DNA of 64,000 nt, taken from the NCBI RefSeq assembly GCF_001922985.1, contig NZ_MRUH01000168.1, forward strand, positions 1-64,000, in the 5' to 3' direction. This document shows positions 34,626 to 43,443 of the stretch, one piece after another. Origin of the DNA: Teredinibacter waterburyi. Its GTDB lineage: Bacteria; Pseudomonadota; Gammaproteobacteria; Pseudomonadales; Cellvibrionaceae. Each line of letters begins with the position of its first letter. Within the stretch, counting starts at the first letter, position 1. The position numbers and the translations under genes were made by a program. Below the pieces are notes generated by a model. That model was not told the origin of the DNA. It saw nothing but the letters and a program-made list of their open reading frames with translations, and searched no databases.

Positions 34626-34889
34626 TTAGGCGGGTGCCATATTAGTTTGTCTCTGAATAATAAGATCTGCAATAAAGTCGAGTGTAATAACCTCAATATT
34701 GAGTTCTTCTGGTGTAATTTCGACTTCGAATTCGTCTTGGACCTCCATTCCCAAACTCACTATATCCATTGAATCAAGTCCCACCTCTTTGATTAAATCG
34801 CTGTCTTTAGTCAAAACGGTACCTTCCTCTAAAAGAAGGTTGTCTCGAACCATCTCAAACAGTTTCTCTAACACTTTTTCCTTTGACAT
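34626..34889 (-). CDS. Acyl carrier protein
   Basis: 87 residues, acidic, with the phosphopantetheine attachment motif GLDSMD (Ser40 region). It is a stand-alone type II ACP. It sits 14 bases upstream of the alpha-oxoamine synthase gene. This pairing is the same as in bacterial sphingolipid genes, in which a special ACP delivers the acyl chain to serine palmitoyltransferase. A TCCTCC-complement ribosome site (AGGAGGAAA on the minus strand) gives it a strong translation signal, in keeping with the high level needed for carriers. Confidence 0.93.
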   Translation of the reverse strand: MSKEKVLEKLFEMVRDNLLLEEGTVLTKDSDLIKEVGLDSMDIVSLGMEVQDEFEVEITPEELNIEVITLDFIADLIIQRQTNMAPA

Positions 34890-34903
34890 ATTTCCTCCTA
34901 AAT

Positions 34904-36253
34904 TTAATTCAAGTTTTCGAGTTCTACTTCGGCGACGTTTCTGGCGGAATTTAAAACAGCAACAGTTTCAAAGCTAAACATTCCTTTCTTGTATTGATTC
35001 CATACGTAGTCCAATACTTGAACGAGTTCATCTATATCTTTCTTTGTGTGAGTTGCCATCAAACTTATCCTGAACCGTTGTTGTTCTACCGGCACGGCTG
35101 GGTATTCTACTGAATTGAGAAAAATACCATTCTTATGGAATTCATACGCCGCAAGACGGATATCCATATCGAGGGGTACCATGACAATAACAATGGCTGC
35201 TTCGGCGTTTACATCAAAGTTATGGCTTAATTGATTAATGCTAGAAACGGCGTATTGCACGTTATCTAATAGGGTTAATCGTCGCTCTGGCTCGTTTTCC
35301 ATTACGTCTAATGCGCCGAGAATTGCACCTGTTGTTCCGGGGCACATCGCCGACGAAAACATGTATGAACGGCTAAAGTAACGCAAAAAATTAATCATTT
35401 CCTTCGAGCCGGTAATGAAACCACCTGTTGCGCTGATCGCCTTACTGAAAGTACCCATCAATAAATCGATGTCTTTAGTCGCCTTATAATGCTCACCCAC
35501 GCCTCTACCCGAAGCTCCAAGAACTCCTGTGCCATGCGCATCGTCAACCATAAGCATGGCATTGTATTGTTTGCATAACCGCACAACCTCATCCAACGGA
35601 CAAATATCACCATCCATTGAATAAACGCCTTCCACGCCAACGAAAATATTTCTTCCAGATTGAGAGTGCTTCTTTAACAATTTCTCTAAGTGTTCAGTAT
35701 TGTTGTGACGAAACTTATAGAGGCGCACTCTTGATAGGATCATGCCATCATAAAATGAGGCGTGAGAGTACTCATCGTATATAACGATATCGCTTGATTG
35801 AGTCATGCCACTAACCAAACCAACGTTAGCGGAATAACCGGAAGAAAATACCATAGCAGCTTCCTTACCTTTAAAAGCTGCGATACGTTCTTCTAGCTCT
35901 TGATGTAACTTTGTATACCCACTTAAGAAAGCAACGCCGCCAACTCCCGACCCGTATAGATCTATCATCTTCTTCGCTTTTTCACGAATATGAGGATGAT
36001 TACCAAGTCCTAGGTAGCTGTTGGAACCGAACATGATCATTTCGCGAGTATCGCCTGAAATAGGATCTTCTACAAAAACATGAGACTCGGAAGGAGATGA
36101 AATTAATCTGTGGTAAAAGATACGATTGCGGTCTACCTCTTGCTGGCCTAATCGATTAAAAATATCGACTCGTTCAGCAGTGCTCATTTTTTGATCATGA
36201 AATATTTCGTCACCAATACTGAAATTTTCGCCTACTTGAATTTTCTCATTCAT
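34904..36253 (-). CDS. Alpha-oxoamine synthase (serine palmitoyltransferase / AONS / KBL family)
   Basis: 449 residues, fold type I PLP enzyme. Members join an amino acid to an acyl thioester with loss of CO2, giving an alpha-amino ketone. The PLP Lys271 is in LLMGTFSKAISATGGF, the cofactor Asp and His are in MVDDAHGTGVLG (235-246), the ring-stacking His164 is in YDEYSHASFYDG, and GSGVGGVAFLSGYTKLHQELE (101-121) is the substrate region. A C-terminal extension of about 40 residues past the usual end (from YVWNQYKKG) is extra. With ACP upstream and a ketosphinganine-reductase-like SDR downstream (8-base overlap), the likely product is an amino ketone made from an acyl-ACP. Which amino acid is used (Ser, Ala, Gly) cannot be read from the sequence. 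Confidence 0.9.
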   Translation of the reverse strand: MNEKIQVGENFSIGDEIFHDQKMSTAERVDIFNRLGQQEVDRNRIFYHRLISSPSESHVFVEDPISGDTREMIMFGSNSYLGLGNHPHIREKAKKMIDLYGSGVGGVAFLSGYTKLHQELEERIAAFKGKEAAMVFSSGYSANVGLVSGMTQSSDIVIYDEYSHASFYDGMILSRVRLYKFRHNNTEHLEKLLKKHSQSGRNIFVGVEGVYSMDGDICPLDEVVRLCKQYNAMLMVDDAHGTGVLGASGRGVGEHYKATKDIDLLMGTFSKAISATGGFITGSKEMINFLRYFSRSYMFSSAMCPGTTGAILGALDVMENEPERRLTLLDNVQYAVSSINQLSHNFDVNAEAAIVIVMVPLDMDIRLAAYEFHKNGIFLNSVEYPAVPVEQQRFRISLMATHTKKDIDELVQVLDYVWNQYKKGMFSFETVAVLNSARNVAEVELENLN

Positions 36254-37076
36254 ATACTGAATCCGCTTTGTTAAGTAAAGACATATTGCGTACAGCTCTT
36301 GGGGCGAACCTATGAGCCATGTAAACCAACCTAGCCAAAAAGGATGGTACGATCATAAAGGTATTCTTGGGCATTGCGTTCGTTAAGGTTTTTGCTACTA
36401 GCCCTACTGTAATAGGCGGAATTTTTCTTTCTGCAGCCAAAACGGCCTTTGGTTTTGTTAGGTTTTCAACTTCAAAGCCAGGCGTATGAGTTGCCGGTGG
36501 GCATAGAACCGAAATTCTAATATTCTGATTTTTGTACTCCGAATAAAGCGATTCGCACAAACCAACCAGTGCATGTTTACTAGCTGCATACGCTGAAAAG
36601 CCGAACAACCCCATAAATCCGAGCACCGATGCTGTTTGGACGATATGTCCTTTTTGCTTTTCCTGAAAAAAGGGTAAAAAAGTTTGAAAAATATTTATCG
36701 GGCCGAAATAATTTACATCGATAAGCGCTTTAAGCTCGCTACTTTTGTAATCAAGAAAATAGCGAGAAATTGCCACGCCCGCAGAGTTGATAACGATGTC
36801 TATATCCCCAAATTGTGATAAAACTTGGTTTTTAAGTGCAGCTAAGGATTCCTTGTCGTTTATGTCCGCAACGAAATAACTGATAGAGGTGGTGGAGTGT
36901 GACGTTAGCTCCAGATATTTAACGGCACGTTCAAGCTTTATTCTATTTCTAGATACAACAACCAGATTACAGGAATAGCGGCTAATTTCTTCAGCAACAC
37001 CTAGCCCGATGCCTTCGCTACCGCCAATGATTATTATTGTTTTATGGCTGAAATATTTAGATTTTCGATTGAACAT
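36246..37076 (-). CDS. Short-chain dehydrogenase, 3-ketosphinganine reductase-like
   Basis: 276 residues, classical SDR. The cofactor motif GGSEGIG is at 18-24, NSAG at 97-100, and the catalytic Ser150, Tyr163 and Lys167 are in TASVLGF and YAASKHAL. The segment CPPATHTPGFEVENLTKP (residues about 192-209) is close to the PPDTDTPGF-x-EEN-x-TKP motif that marks eukaryotic 3-ketodihydrosphingosine reductases, and the C-terminal region is hydrophobic enough to touch the membrane. This fits reduction of the amino ketone made by the coupled oxoamine synthase to an amino alcohol. The gene overlaps the synthase gene by 8 bases. Confidence 0.88.
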   Translation of the reverse strand: MFNRKSKYFSHKTIIIIGGSEGIGLGVAEEISRYSCNLVVVSRNRIKLERAVKYLELTSHSTTSISYFVADINDKESLAALKNQVLSQFGDIDIVINSAGVAISRYFLDYKSSELKALIDVNYFGPINIFQTFLPFFQEKQKGHIVQTASVLGFMGLFGFSAYAASKHALVGLCESLYSEYKNQNIRISVLCPPATHTPGFEVENLTKPKAVLAAERKIPPITVGLVAKTLTNAMPKNTFMIVPSFLARLVYMAHRFAPRAVRNMSLLNKADSVYE

Positions 37077-37081
37077 GGGTT

Positions 37082-38215
37082 CTATTCCAAGCCCCGCGTC
37101 ACTTCATTATTGCCAATAATGTCTTTCAAAATATCGGTAGAGCCGCCAAAAATTCGCATTGCTCGTGCGTCTACAAAAGCCCTAGCGACAAATGAATCTT
37201 CCATATAGCCAGAAGCACCAAATAGACTAAGACATCGGTCAGAAACCCGAGAAAGCATTTCACTAGCCCAATACTTTGCTTGACTAGCATCGACTAGATA
37301 CTGTTCGTTATTAATAATTTTTTCGAGGCACGCGTTGATGAAAGATTGCGTAACATCAATTTCAGTACGCATCTCTGCAAGTGCGAATCGAACAGTTTGT
37401 TTGTTCGATAAAAGATCACCACCCACCTCGCGTGCTTTAACATGCTGCACGCATTTTTGAAAGACGCTTTTTGCCAAGGCTGTGCAGTGTACTGCTATGA
37501 TAAATCGCTCCATAGGAACATGACGCATTACACTTAACATGCCCGATCCTACGGCACCTACGATATTTTCTTTCGGTACCCTGCAATTGTTAAATACTAT
37601 CTCTGCAGTATCTTGTGCCCTATATCCAATTTTCTTATAGTGCTGCCCGTTAGAAATACCGACGCTAGCGCGTTCCACCAATAAAAGACTTAAATTAAAG
37701 GGTGTGGTATCCGAGGTCTTACACAGGACAAGAATAAGGTCAGCTGTCGATCCGTTGGAAATATAGGATTTAGAACCATTTATGACCCATTCGTCCCCGT
37801 CTAGATATGCCGTAGTTTCAGTTGATTGCAGGTCTGAGCCACCTTGAGATTCAGTTAACGCTATCGCTGTTATGAGCGTTCCTTGAATAAGATCAGGCAG
37901 ATATTTATCTTGTAGTATTTTAGAGGCACGGCTCACGATATAAGGCGTGACGATGTCCGAGTGCAACGGAAACGTAATACTACTTAACCCCAATTTAGCG
38001 AGTGTTTCTATGATTGCGAGAGAAAAGTGGAAACTACGGCCCTGCCCGCCTAACGAACGTGGAACGCTCGGGCAAAGAAATCCATTTTTACCGGCTTCAA
38101 GCCAGACTTCTTTCGGAATGCCGCCAGTATTTTGCCAATCCTCGTAATAGGGGACAATACTCGACTGACACCAGGATTCGAAACCATCTTTAAATTGCTC
38201 AAGATCTTGTTGCAC
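37082..38215 (-). CDS. Acyl-CoA dehydrogenase family flavoenzyme
   Basis: 377 residues with the FAD-binding motifs IALTESQGGSDLQSTET (residues about 118-134) and WVINGSKSYISNG (143-155). The catalytic base of the long-chain/isovaleryl type is Glu236 in VPMERFI; at the alternative C-terminal site the residue is Gly (RIFGGSTDI), so activity through Glu236 is expected. These enzymes put a C2-C3 double bond into an acyl thioester, and some oxidise carrier-bound prolyl or other aminoacyl groups. The substrate may be ACP- or PCP-bound. The start is GTG 38215; the SDR gene follows after 5 bases. Confidence 0.88.
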   Translation of the reverse strand: MQQDLEQFKDGFESWCQSSIVPYYEDWQNTGGIPKEVWLEAGKNGFLCPSVPRSLGGQGRSFHFSLAIIETLAKLGLSSITFPLHSDIVTPYIVSRASKILQDKYLPDLIQGTLITAIALTESQGGSDLQSTETTAYLDGDEWVINGSKSYISNGSTADLILVLCKTSDTTPFNLSLLLVERASVGISNGQHYKKIGYRAQDTAEIVFNNCRVPKENIVGAVGSGMLSVMRHVPMERFIIAVHCTALAKSVFQKCVQHVKAREVGGDLLSNKQTVRFALAEMRTEIDVTQSFINACLEKIINNEQYLVDASQAKYWASEMLSRVSDRCLSLFGASGYMEDSFVARAFVDARAMRIFGGSTDILKDIIGNNEVTRGLE

Positions 38216-38241
38216 AAATAGCCTCAGTAATTAAATATAAG

Positions 38242-38985
38242 TTATTTCAAGGCCTCAAATCGCAACCTAATGTAATCAGCCGTCCATCCGCTTTCGGAAT
38301 TAAAAAGCTTTGGCATAATTTTGGTGCGAACACGCTCAAGAAATTCTGTGCGACTATTTTCCGATATTGGCGCCAAGAAAGATTTAGAGAACGTCTCCAG
38401 CCAGCCAAGAACATCGCCAGGCAAAGGCGTAGGTCGAGGTATTAGTGCGATGCTATTAATCTTAAAACCTGCGCTTTCAAGGTGTGTAGAGTATTGTTCA
38501 ACGGTAGGGAAATACCACGGATCAAATGCGGTACCATCATGACCAAGTGCTTCTAATTCTTGTAACAATGCAGTCCGAATTGTATCTACACAACCGAAAC
38601 CACCACATTCCGCGACAAACCGACCGCCCTTCTTAAGTGATCTATATACATTTGTACATACAAGATCTGCATCTTTCATCCAATGCAGGGCGGCGTTACT
38701 GAATACCGCATCAAACTCGCCTTCGTACTTGATATCGTAGGCGCTTGATTGATTAGCGTTTATTCCAAGAGCTAAAGCTGACTCGATAAACTCAGCGCTT
38801 GCATCGACGCCAACCAGGTCGCACCCCATATCTTGAATTTTTTTTGTTAGAACACCGTCACCGCAGCCGAGATCTAGAATTCGCTCTCCAGCTTTTGGTG
38901 CTAGTAATGTTACTACCGGCATCCCCAAATCACTTACAAATCTCGCATTCTTTTCATACTGTACGGAGCTCCACGTTTGGCTCAT
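38242..38985 (-). CDS. SAM-dependent methyltransferase, trans-aconitate/UbiE-like
   Basis: 247 residues. The SAM loop GERILDLGCGDGVLTKKI (residues about 31-48), the acidic DLVGVDASAEFIESA (about 54-68) and FDAVFSNAALHWMKDAD (about 89-105) are the standard motifs I-III of this class of small-molecule methyltransferases, with the ALHW signature shared with trans-aconitate methyltransferase. Its stop lies 26 bases before the dehydrogenase start, and its start overlaps the RidA gene by 4 bases. It probably methylates an oxygen, nitrogen or carboxylate of the pathway product; the acceptor is not predicted. Confidence 0.85.
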   Translation of the reverse strand: MSQTWSSVQYEKNARFVSDLGMPVVTLLAPKAGERILDLGCGDGVLTKKIQDMGCDLVGVDASAEFIESALALGINANQSSAYDIKYEGEFDAVFSNAALHWMKDADLVCTNVYRSLKKGGRFVAECGGFGCVDTIRTALLQELEALGHDGTAFDPWYFPTVEQYSTHLESAGFKINSIALIPRPTPLPGDVLGWLETFSKSFLAPISENSRTEFLERVRTKIMPKLFNSESGWTADYIRLRFEALK

Positions 38986-39398
38986 TTATTTTGATCTCCA
39001 ATAGTTGCGATCGCTTCAATTTCGACTTTAGCGTCTTTGTCAATAAGTTGACCAACCTCAACTATTGAAATCGTTGGGTAATAATCTCCAAAGCGAGCAT
39101 TCCAACCAACTGCAATTAATGCTTTATATTTTCGATAACAATCGAAATCTGTAATGAAAATAGTCATCTTGATTATATTTTTGGTTGACGCGTTTGGGTC
39201 TACATCATTAACAACGTGCATAACGTTATCAATGCAAAGTAGAAACTGCTCTACTAGCCCTTTGTGTTCTATAGCACCACTGGAATTTGACGCTAACTGA
39301 CCAGAAATAAATAGCAACCGACTATCGGGTTCTAACAGAATACCGTGGGTATAACCGCTGGGTTGGTGTCTAGATGTAGGTTGGATCAATTGAGTCAT
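38982..39398 (-). CDS. RidA family protein (imine/enamine deaminase-like)
   Basis: About 138 residues. The RidA/YjgF fold is seen in LLFISGQLASNSSGAIEHKGLVEQ (split over residues about 29-52), IIKMTIFITDFDCYRKYKAL and the C-terminal VEIEAIATI. RidA proteins hydrolyse reactive enamines and imines formed by PLP or flavin enzymes. The usual C-terminal Arg contact of active RidA (R-x-x-x in PARTTV-like context) is not evident here, where the segment reads YYPTISIVEV, so it may belong to a divergent subgroup. It is flanked by a methyltransferase (4-base overlap) and the carboxylesterase. ATG 39398 is preferred to a GTG four codons upstream; neither has a clear ribosome site. Confidence 0.75.
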   Translation of the reverse strand: MTQLIQPTSRHQPSGYTHGILLEPDSRLLFISGQLASNSSGAIEHKGLVEQFLLCIDNVMHVVNDVDPNASTKNIIKMTIFITDFDCYRKYKALIAVGWNARFGDYYPTISIVEVGQLIDKDAKVEIEAIATIGDQNK

Positions 39399-39430
39399 AG
39401 ATTTATTCACTAATTTATTATAGATGTACT

Positions 39431-41395
39431 CTATATATCAGTATCAGAGCATTTGTTTAAAATGGCGTAAAACTCCGGATAATCCGAGAAATGGTCTTTC
39501 GCTGAATACTTCATCTCTTCATTTCTAATACGGGAAAAAATTCGACAAATCTTATCTGTAGAAACCCTAGATTCAGCGTATAACTTCTGAATAAGATCTT
39601 TTTTTGTCTCTTCTTTTGTAGACGGCCGAATACCACCGCCAGCTACTGTATCGAAAATAAGATACTTGTCTTCGTTTTCTTTATTAGACCAAGCATTCCA
39701 TACAACTAAATTATCATTTAGCCCGCTAGCAGGATCGCCATATTGTATGAACGATTTTATATAAGACTGGAAATCTTGCGACAGCTTATCTCGCGAGGCA
39801 GTGTCGTGCTTGCCAACGAATATTAATGGGAAGCTGATGGAGTTGGGTTGGAATTCATTTAGAAAAAATGGAACATCCATAACGTGAGAGGCTCCGACGG
39901 TTCGTTTAAGATCAAGGATCATATTCTTTACAAAGAAATCACTTGGATGCTCGTCCCAATCAAATCGATACTGGAATATCGGAGCGTTATCATTAGATGA
40001 AACATAACGGGAGTATTCATGCGCTGGCAAGGTATAAAGTGCCTTTGTACGATACTCTGCAGCAACGTCGTAATAGGTCTGGTCGATTGGTTGTACTTTC
40101 AGGCCAAACATCCGTGTTTCGAGAAATTCGTCTGGCTCCATCAACTGAAACAATTTAGTTTCGTCTCGAGTTGTGCCAACTATCATCGGTACGGGATTTA
40201 CCCGTGGACTGTGTTGTATTGACTCAAAAAATGCTTCTTTAGAGAAAACAAATCCATCATTTATAAAATAAGAATCAGAATATTTTCCGTACTCGTCAGG
40301 CGTAGCAATTGCGAGTATGTCTTCAGGCGAAAGAGAATTTAAGAACTTAGCTAAATCTTCTGATGACATAGATTTCAATAGCAGCTTTGATTGCGCTCTC
40401 GATAGTGTCTCCAGCTTCTGTTTCCTATCGGCTATAAGTAAACGACTAATAATCTCGGATGAGCTGTACTCTATTCCGTTTGGCTCGGCGTCAATAAAGT
40501 TTGTAGCTACTTGAGGAGATATACCATTCGTTAGGCCACTCATTGCAATTGCCTTATGGAATAAGCCCTTGGCCAAGGGAGTCATTGTTAAGGTCATTAC
40601 GCTTTTAGCGCCAGAAGAACCACCAAAAATCACGACATTATTCTCGTCGCCGCCAAAATTGGAGATATGTTGATGCACCCATTTAAGGCCCTCTACCATA
40701 TCAAGCGTTCCGTAATTTCCAGATTGGCTTGATATGTCAGCTTTGTCATCATTGATTTTAGGATGATAAAACAAACCAAACATGCCTAAGCGATAATTCA
40801 TACTTACCACCACGACATTCATTTCAGATGCAAATTTTGAAAAGTCTATGCGAGATCCCCACCCAACTGAGTTCCCTCCGAAATGAAAAAATACCATGAC
40901 AGGTAATTTGGATAAATCGGCCCTACCGGACTGTTGCGCTGTGTTCTGTTGTTCCGTATTTAAGTTTGCCTTTTTTGGCACATGAATATTTAGATATAGG
41001 CAGTCTTCCGAACCTACCGCCTTACCACGTTCATTTTCTGGCAAGCCAAATCTATGGTCTGTCGGATTAAGTTGCGGGCAACGTTGGCCTGCCTTTAAAT
41101 TCTGCTTAACTCCCTGCCAACTATCTATGCTTTTAGGTGCAGTCCAACGTGATGCCGTAGCGTACTTAATTCCTAACCACGCATATCCATATTCATCTAC
41201 TGCGAACCCTTGTAGTTTCCCCAAATCGGTATGGACTAATGTGCGATCATCAACTTGTAGCCCCTCGATCTCGGCTGGGATATGCAGCAGTACATTGACC
41301 TTAAGAGTCACGTATACAAGTGCAAGTATGAAGGTAAAAAGCAAAGGCCCAAAAATAAAAAGAGCCCGTTTTCCTTTAAACAGTTTATTGGGCAT
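39431..41395 (-). CDS. Type-B carboxylesterase, membrane-anchored
   Basis: About 654 residues, alpha/beta hydrolase of the carboxylesterase/cholinesterase family. ATG 41395 is chosen because GGAG precedes it and it lies just past the previous stop. An uncleaved N-terminal membrane segment (about residues 10-31, LFIFGPLLFTFILALVYVTL) leaves the enzyme domain probably in the periplasm. The nucleophile Ser is in VIFGGSSGAKSVMTL (about residue 260), the family EDCLYLNIHVP motif is at about 130-140, and the catalytic His is in GASHVMDVPFFLNEF (about 535). It may release, deacylate or mature an ester product after export. Carboxylesterases of this size are rare inside bacterial biosynthetic operons. 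Confidence 0.85.
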   Translation of the reverse strand: MPNKLFKGKRALFIFGPLLFTFILALVYVTLKVNVLLHIPAEIEGLQVDDRTLVHTDLGKLQGFAVDEYGYAWLGIKYATASRWTAPKSIDSWQGVKQNLKAGQRCPQLNPTDHRFGLPENERGKAVGSEDCLYLNIHVPKKANLNTEQQNTAQQSGRADLSKLPVMVFFHFGGNSVGWGSRIDFSKFASEMNVVVVSMNYRLGMFGLFYHPKINDDKADISSQSGNYGTLDMVEGLKWVHQHISNFGGDENNVVIFGGSSGAKSVMTLTMTPLAKGLFHKAIAMSGLTNGISPQVATNFIDAEPNGIEYSSSEIISRLLIADRKQKLETLSRAQSKLLLKSMSSEDLAKFLNSLSPEDILAIATPDEYGKYSDSYFINDGFVFSKEAFFESIQHSPRVNPVPMIVGTTRDETKLFQLMEPDEFLETRMFGLKVQPIDQTYYDVAAEYRTKALYTLPAHEYSRYVSSNDNAPIFQYRFDWDEHPSDFFVKNMILDLKRTVGASHVMDVPFFLNEFQPNSISFPLIFVGKHDTASRDKLSQDFQSYIKSFIQYGDPASGLNDNLVVWNAWSNKENEDKYLIFDTVAGGGIRPSTKEETKKDLIQKLYAESRVSTDKICRIFSRIRNEEMKYSAKDHFSDYPEFYAILNKCSDTDI

Positions 41396-41397
41396 AT

Positions 41398-43443
41398 CTA
41401 CATCAGCTCCGGGCAAACTTCCTTCGTGTAGGTTTCTCGATTATTGTCGGTATGCTCCCCCAAAAAATCGATAATATGTTGTCGATATGTACTTGAATGG
41501 TAGACACTAAAGTGGTCTTCATTTGGGTCTAAAACCAATTTTGAATGTGGTATTCGTCTAGCAATTTCTTGAGACTCCTGAGGATGAGCAACGGTATCGT
41601 TACCGCCAGAAAGAACTAAGCTTCGACAAGTTAGGCCGTCGGCCCATGCATGTTTGGGTTCTTTGATAAGGTGCATTACAAGATGTGCGTAGCGATACAA
41701 AGATTCCGCCGTGCGGAAAGGAGCCGTCGTCATATTTACGACAAGCTCTTCAGAAGAACTAATGGTAGATTCGACCTTTTCTCGGTCCAGCTCTACGTCT
41801 TTATTACTGCTACTAACTTCTGACGTTTTATTCCCATACATCATGCGATGATAGGCTTCTGCATGAGCACGGCTGCTCGCTACTTTGGGCATTAGATGCA
41901 TAATATTTCGTTTGAAATCTGTAATAGAGACATCATCGTAAAAACTATATGCGCCGTTTAGAGAAACAAAACTCAGTAGTCGTCCGCTATTTAAATGTGA
42001 AAATTTAAGTGAAACTTGTGCACCGGTGCACCAGCCTATCGCGTGAGCTCTTTCAACTGCATAAAACGATAATACGCGCTCCATATCCGCCACATGCGCA
42101 TCTATATTGCAGTTGTTCTCGTCAAATTTCTCTGTCAGGCTCGGAATACCTCTTGTATCCCAAGTTACAATTTTGTAATTCTGCCTAAGCTCCTTAACCA
42201 AAGATGTCCAAATGTCATTTATCATGCCGAATGCATTAACAAGCACCACCGTTTCTCGCGTTACATCTGGTGCGTCATCAATGCAATAGCACGTAAGAAT
42301 GGTATCGTCAAAAGCAACAACGGAATCACGCTTCCAGGTTACTCCTTTCTTTCTACGAGTAATATCGGACAAGCACTCTGTGATATATCCCTGAAGTTTG
42401 TCCTTAGAAATAGATTCTTGCGCAGGGAGCGAGCGTACAAAAGTTTTTGGATAACGACATGCAACCCCGTACATCTTCATGACTTTATTGTACATCTGCT
42501 CGATCGGACTTGGGCTACCGTCGTATGTCTCTTCCAGCTTGAAGCGCGGAATCCCAATTTGGAGATGGAATGCGTCGGCTAAATCATTGGCAAAGATACT
42601 GGTTTCGCACAAGGTATGAAATATATCACCACCTGAAAAATTAGTTTCAATCAAGTGGATAATATCATCTACAAAATAGTCTACCGGAGAGATATGAACG
42701 GGCGTGGTTTCGTCACCAATCAAAGTTGGGTTGTGATCGAGGCCTAAAAGTGCATCTCTAGTTCGATTTAGTATCGCAACAAACCCATATAAACCGGTAT
42801 CACTGCCGCCAGTCCTCAATGAAGTGGAAGGCCCAACGACTATACCTGGCCTGACGATTTTGTAACAAATATTCTCGGTGTCACAATAATCAACTACAAG
42901 GTGTTCAGCTATACATTTACTTTCTTCGTATGGATTATTAAATTCACCGCCTGTATCAGATAAGGTTTCAGTACATGGACCAAGTTTCTGTCCTACAACA
43001 AATGCTGTAGATACATAGTAAAAATTCGGAATTTTTAGTTGCTTAGTCGCGTTTAGACATAACCGAGTACCTTCAACATTACAGCGAAAGATGTCTTCTC
43101 GAAATTTTTCTTCGTATTTTAGACTGCCAGCGAAGTGCCATATAGCACTTGGTTTCTCGGACGCCAATAAAGAAAAATCTGATTCTGAAATGCCAAAATT
43201 TGGTAGTGTAACGTCACCAGAAAGTACCTGTATAACGCGCTCCCACTTTTCAAAATCCGGGGCTGAATATGATGATTCAGAAGCTTCATCCAGCTTCTTC
43301 ATCAACCGCGCATTCGCCGATTTTGAATCTTCACCTCTTACAATCGCATAGATTTTTTTATACTTATAAACAAGCGTTAAAAGAAGGTGACTACTTAGGA
43401 ACCCCGTGGCTCCCGTGATAACAATAACGTCTGACTTAATCAT
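41398..43443 (-). CDS. Thioester-reductase-like SDR fused to alpha/beta hydrolase with Cys nucleophile
   Basis: 681 residues in two parts. Residues 1-300 are an extended SDR of the thioester reductase / male-sterility type: ITGATGFLSSHLLLTL (9-24), VSGD-like VLSGDVTLPNF, YVSTAFVVG and Tyr172-xxx-Lys176 (PYEESKCIAEH). Residues about 375-665 are an alpha/beta hydrolase with Cys472 at the nucleophile elbow (GWCTGAQ), Asp616 (GGNDTVAHP) and His644 (NEDHFSVYH). A reductase domain frees a carrier-bound acyl chain as an aldehyde; the hydrolase could instead cleave it. The Cys in place of Ser is unusual. The gene overlaps the adenylation gene by 4 bases, so it probably acts on the PCP-bound product. 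No condensation domain is present. Confidence 0.8.
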   Translation of the reverse strand: MIKSDVIVITGATGFLSSHLLLTLVYKYKKIYAIVRGEDSKSANARLMKKLDEASESSYSAPDFEKWERVIQVLSGDVTLPNFGISESDFSLLASEKPSAIWHFAGSLKYEEKFREDIFRCNVEGTRLCLNATKQLKIPNFYYVSTAFVVGQKLGPCTETLSDTGGEFNNPYEESKCIAEHLVVDYCDTENICYKIVRPGIVVGPSTSLRTGGSDTGLYGFVAILNRTRDALLGLDHNPTLIGDETTPVHISPVDYFVDDIIHLIETNFSGGDIFHTLCETSIFANDLADAFHLQIGIPRFKLEETYDGSPSPIEQMYNKVMKMYGVACRYPKTFVRSLPAQESISKDKLQGYITECLSDITRRKKGVTWKRDSVVAFDDTILTCYCIDDAPDVTRETVVLVNAFGMINDIWTSLVKELRQNYKIVTWDTRGIPSLTEKFDENNCNIDAHVADMERVLSFYAVERAHAIGWCTGAQVSLKFSHLNSGRLLSFVSLNGAYSFYDDVSITDFKRNIMHLMPKVASSRAHAEAYHRMMYGNKTSEVSSSNKDVELDREKVESTISSSEELVVNMTTAPFRTAESLYRYAHLVMHLIKEPKHAWADGLTCRSLVLSGGNDTVAHPQESQEIARRIPHSKLVLDPNEDHFSVYHSSTYRQHIIDFLGEHTDNNRETYTKEVCPELM

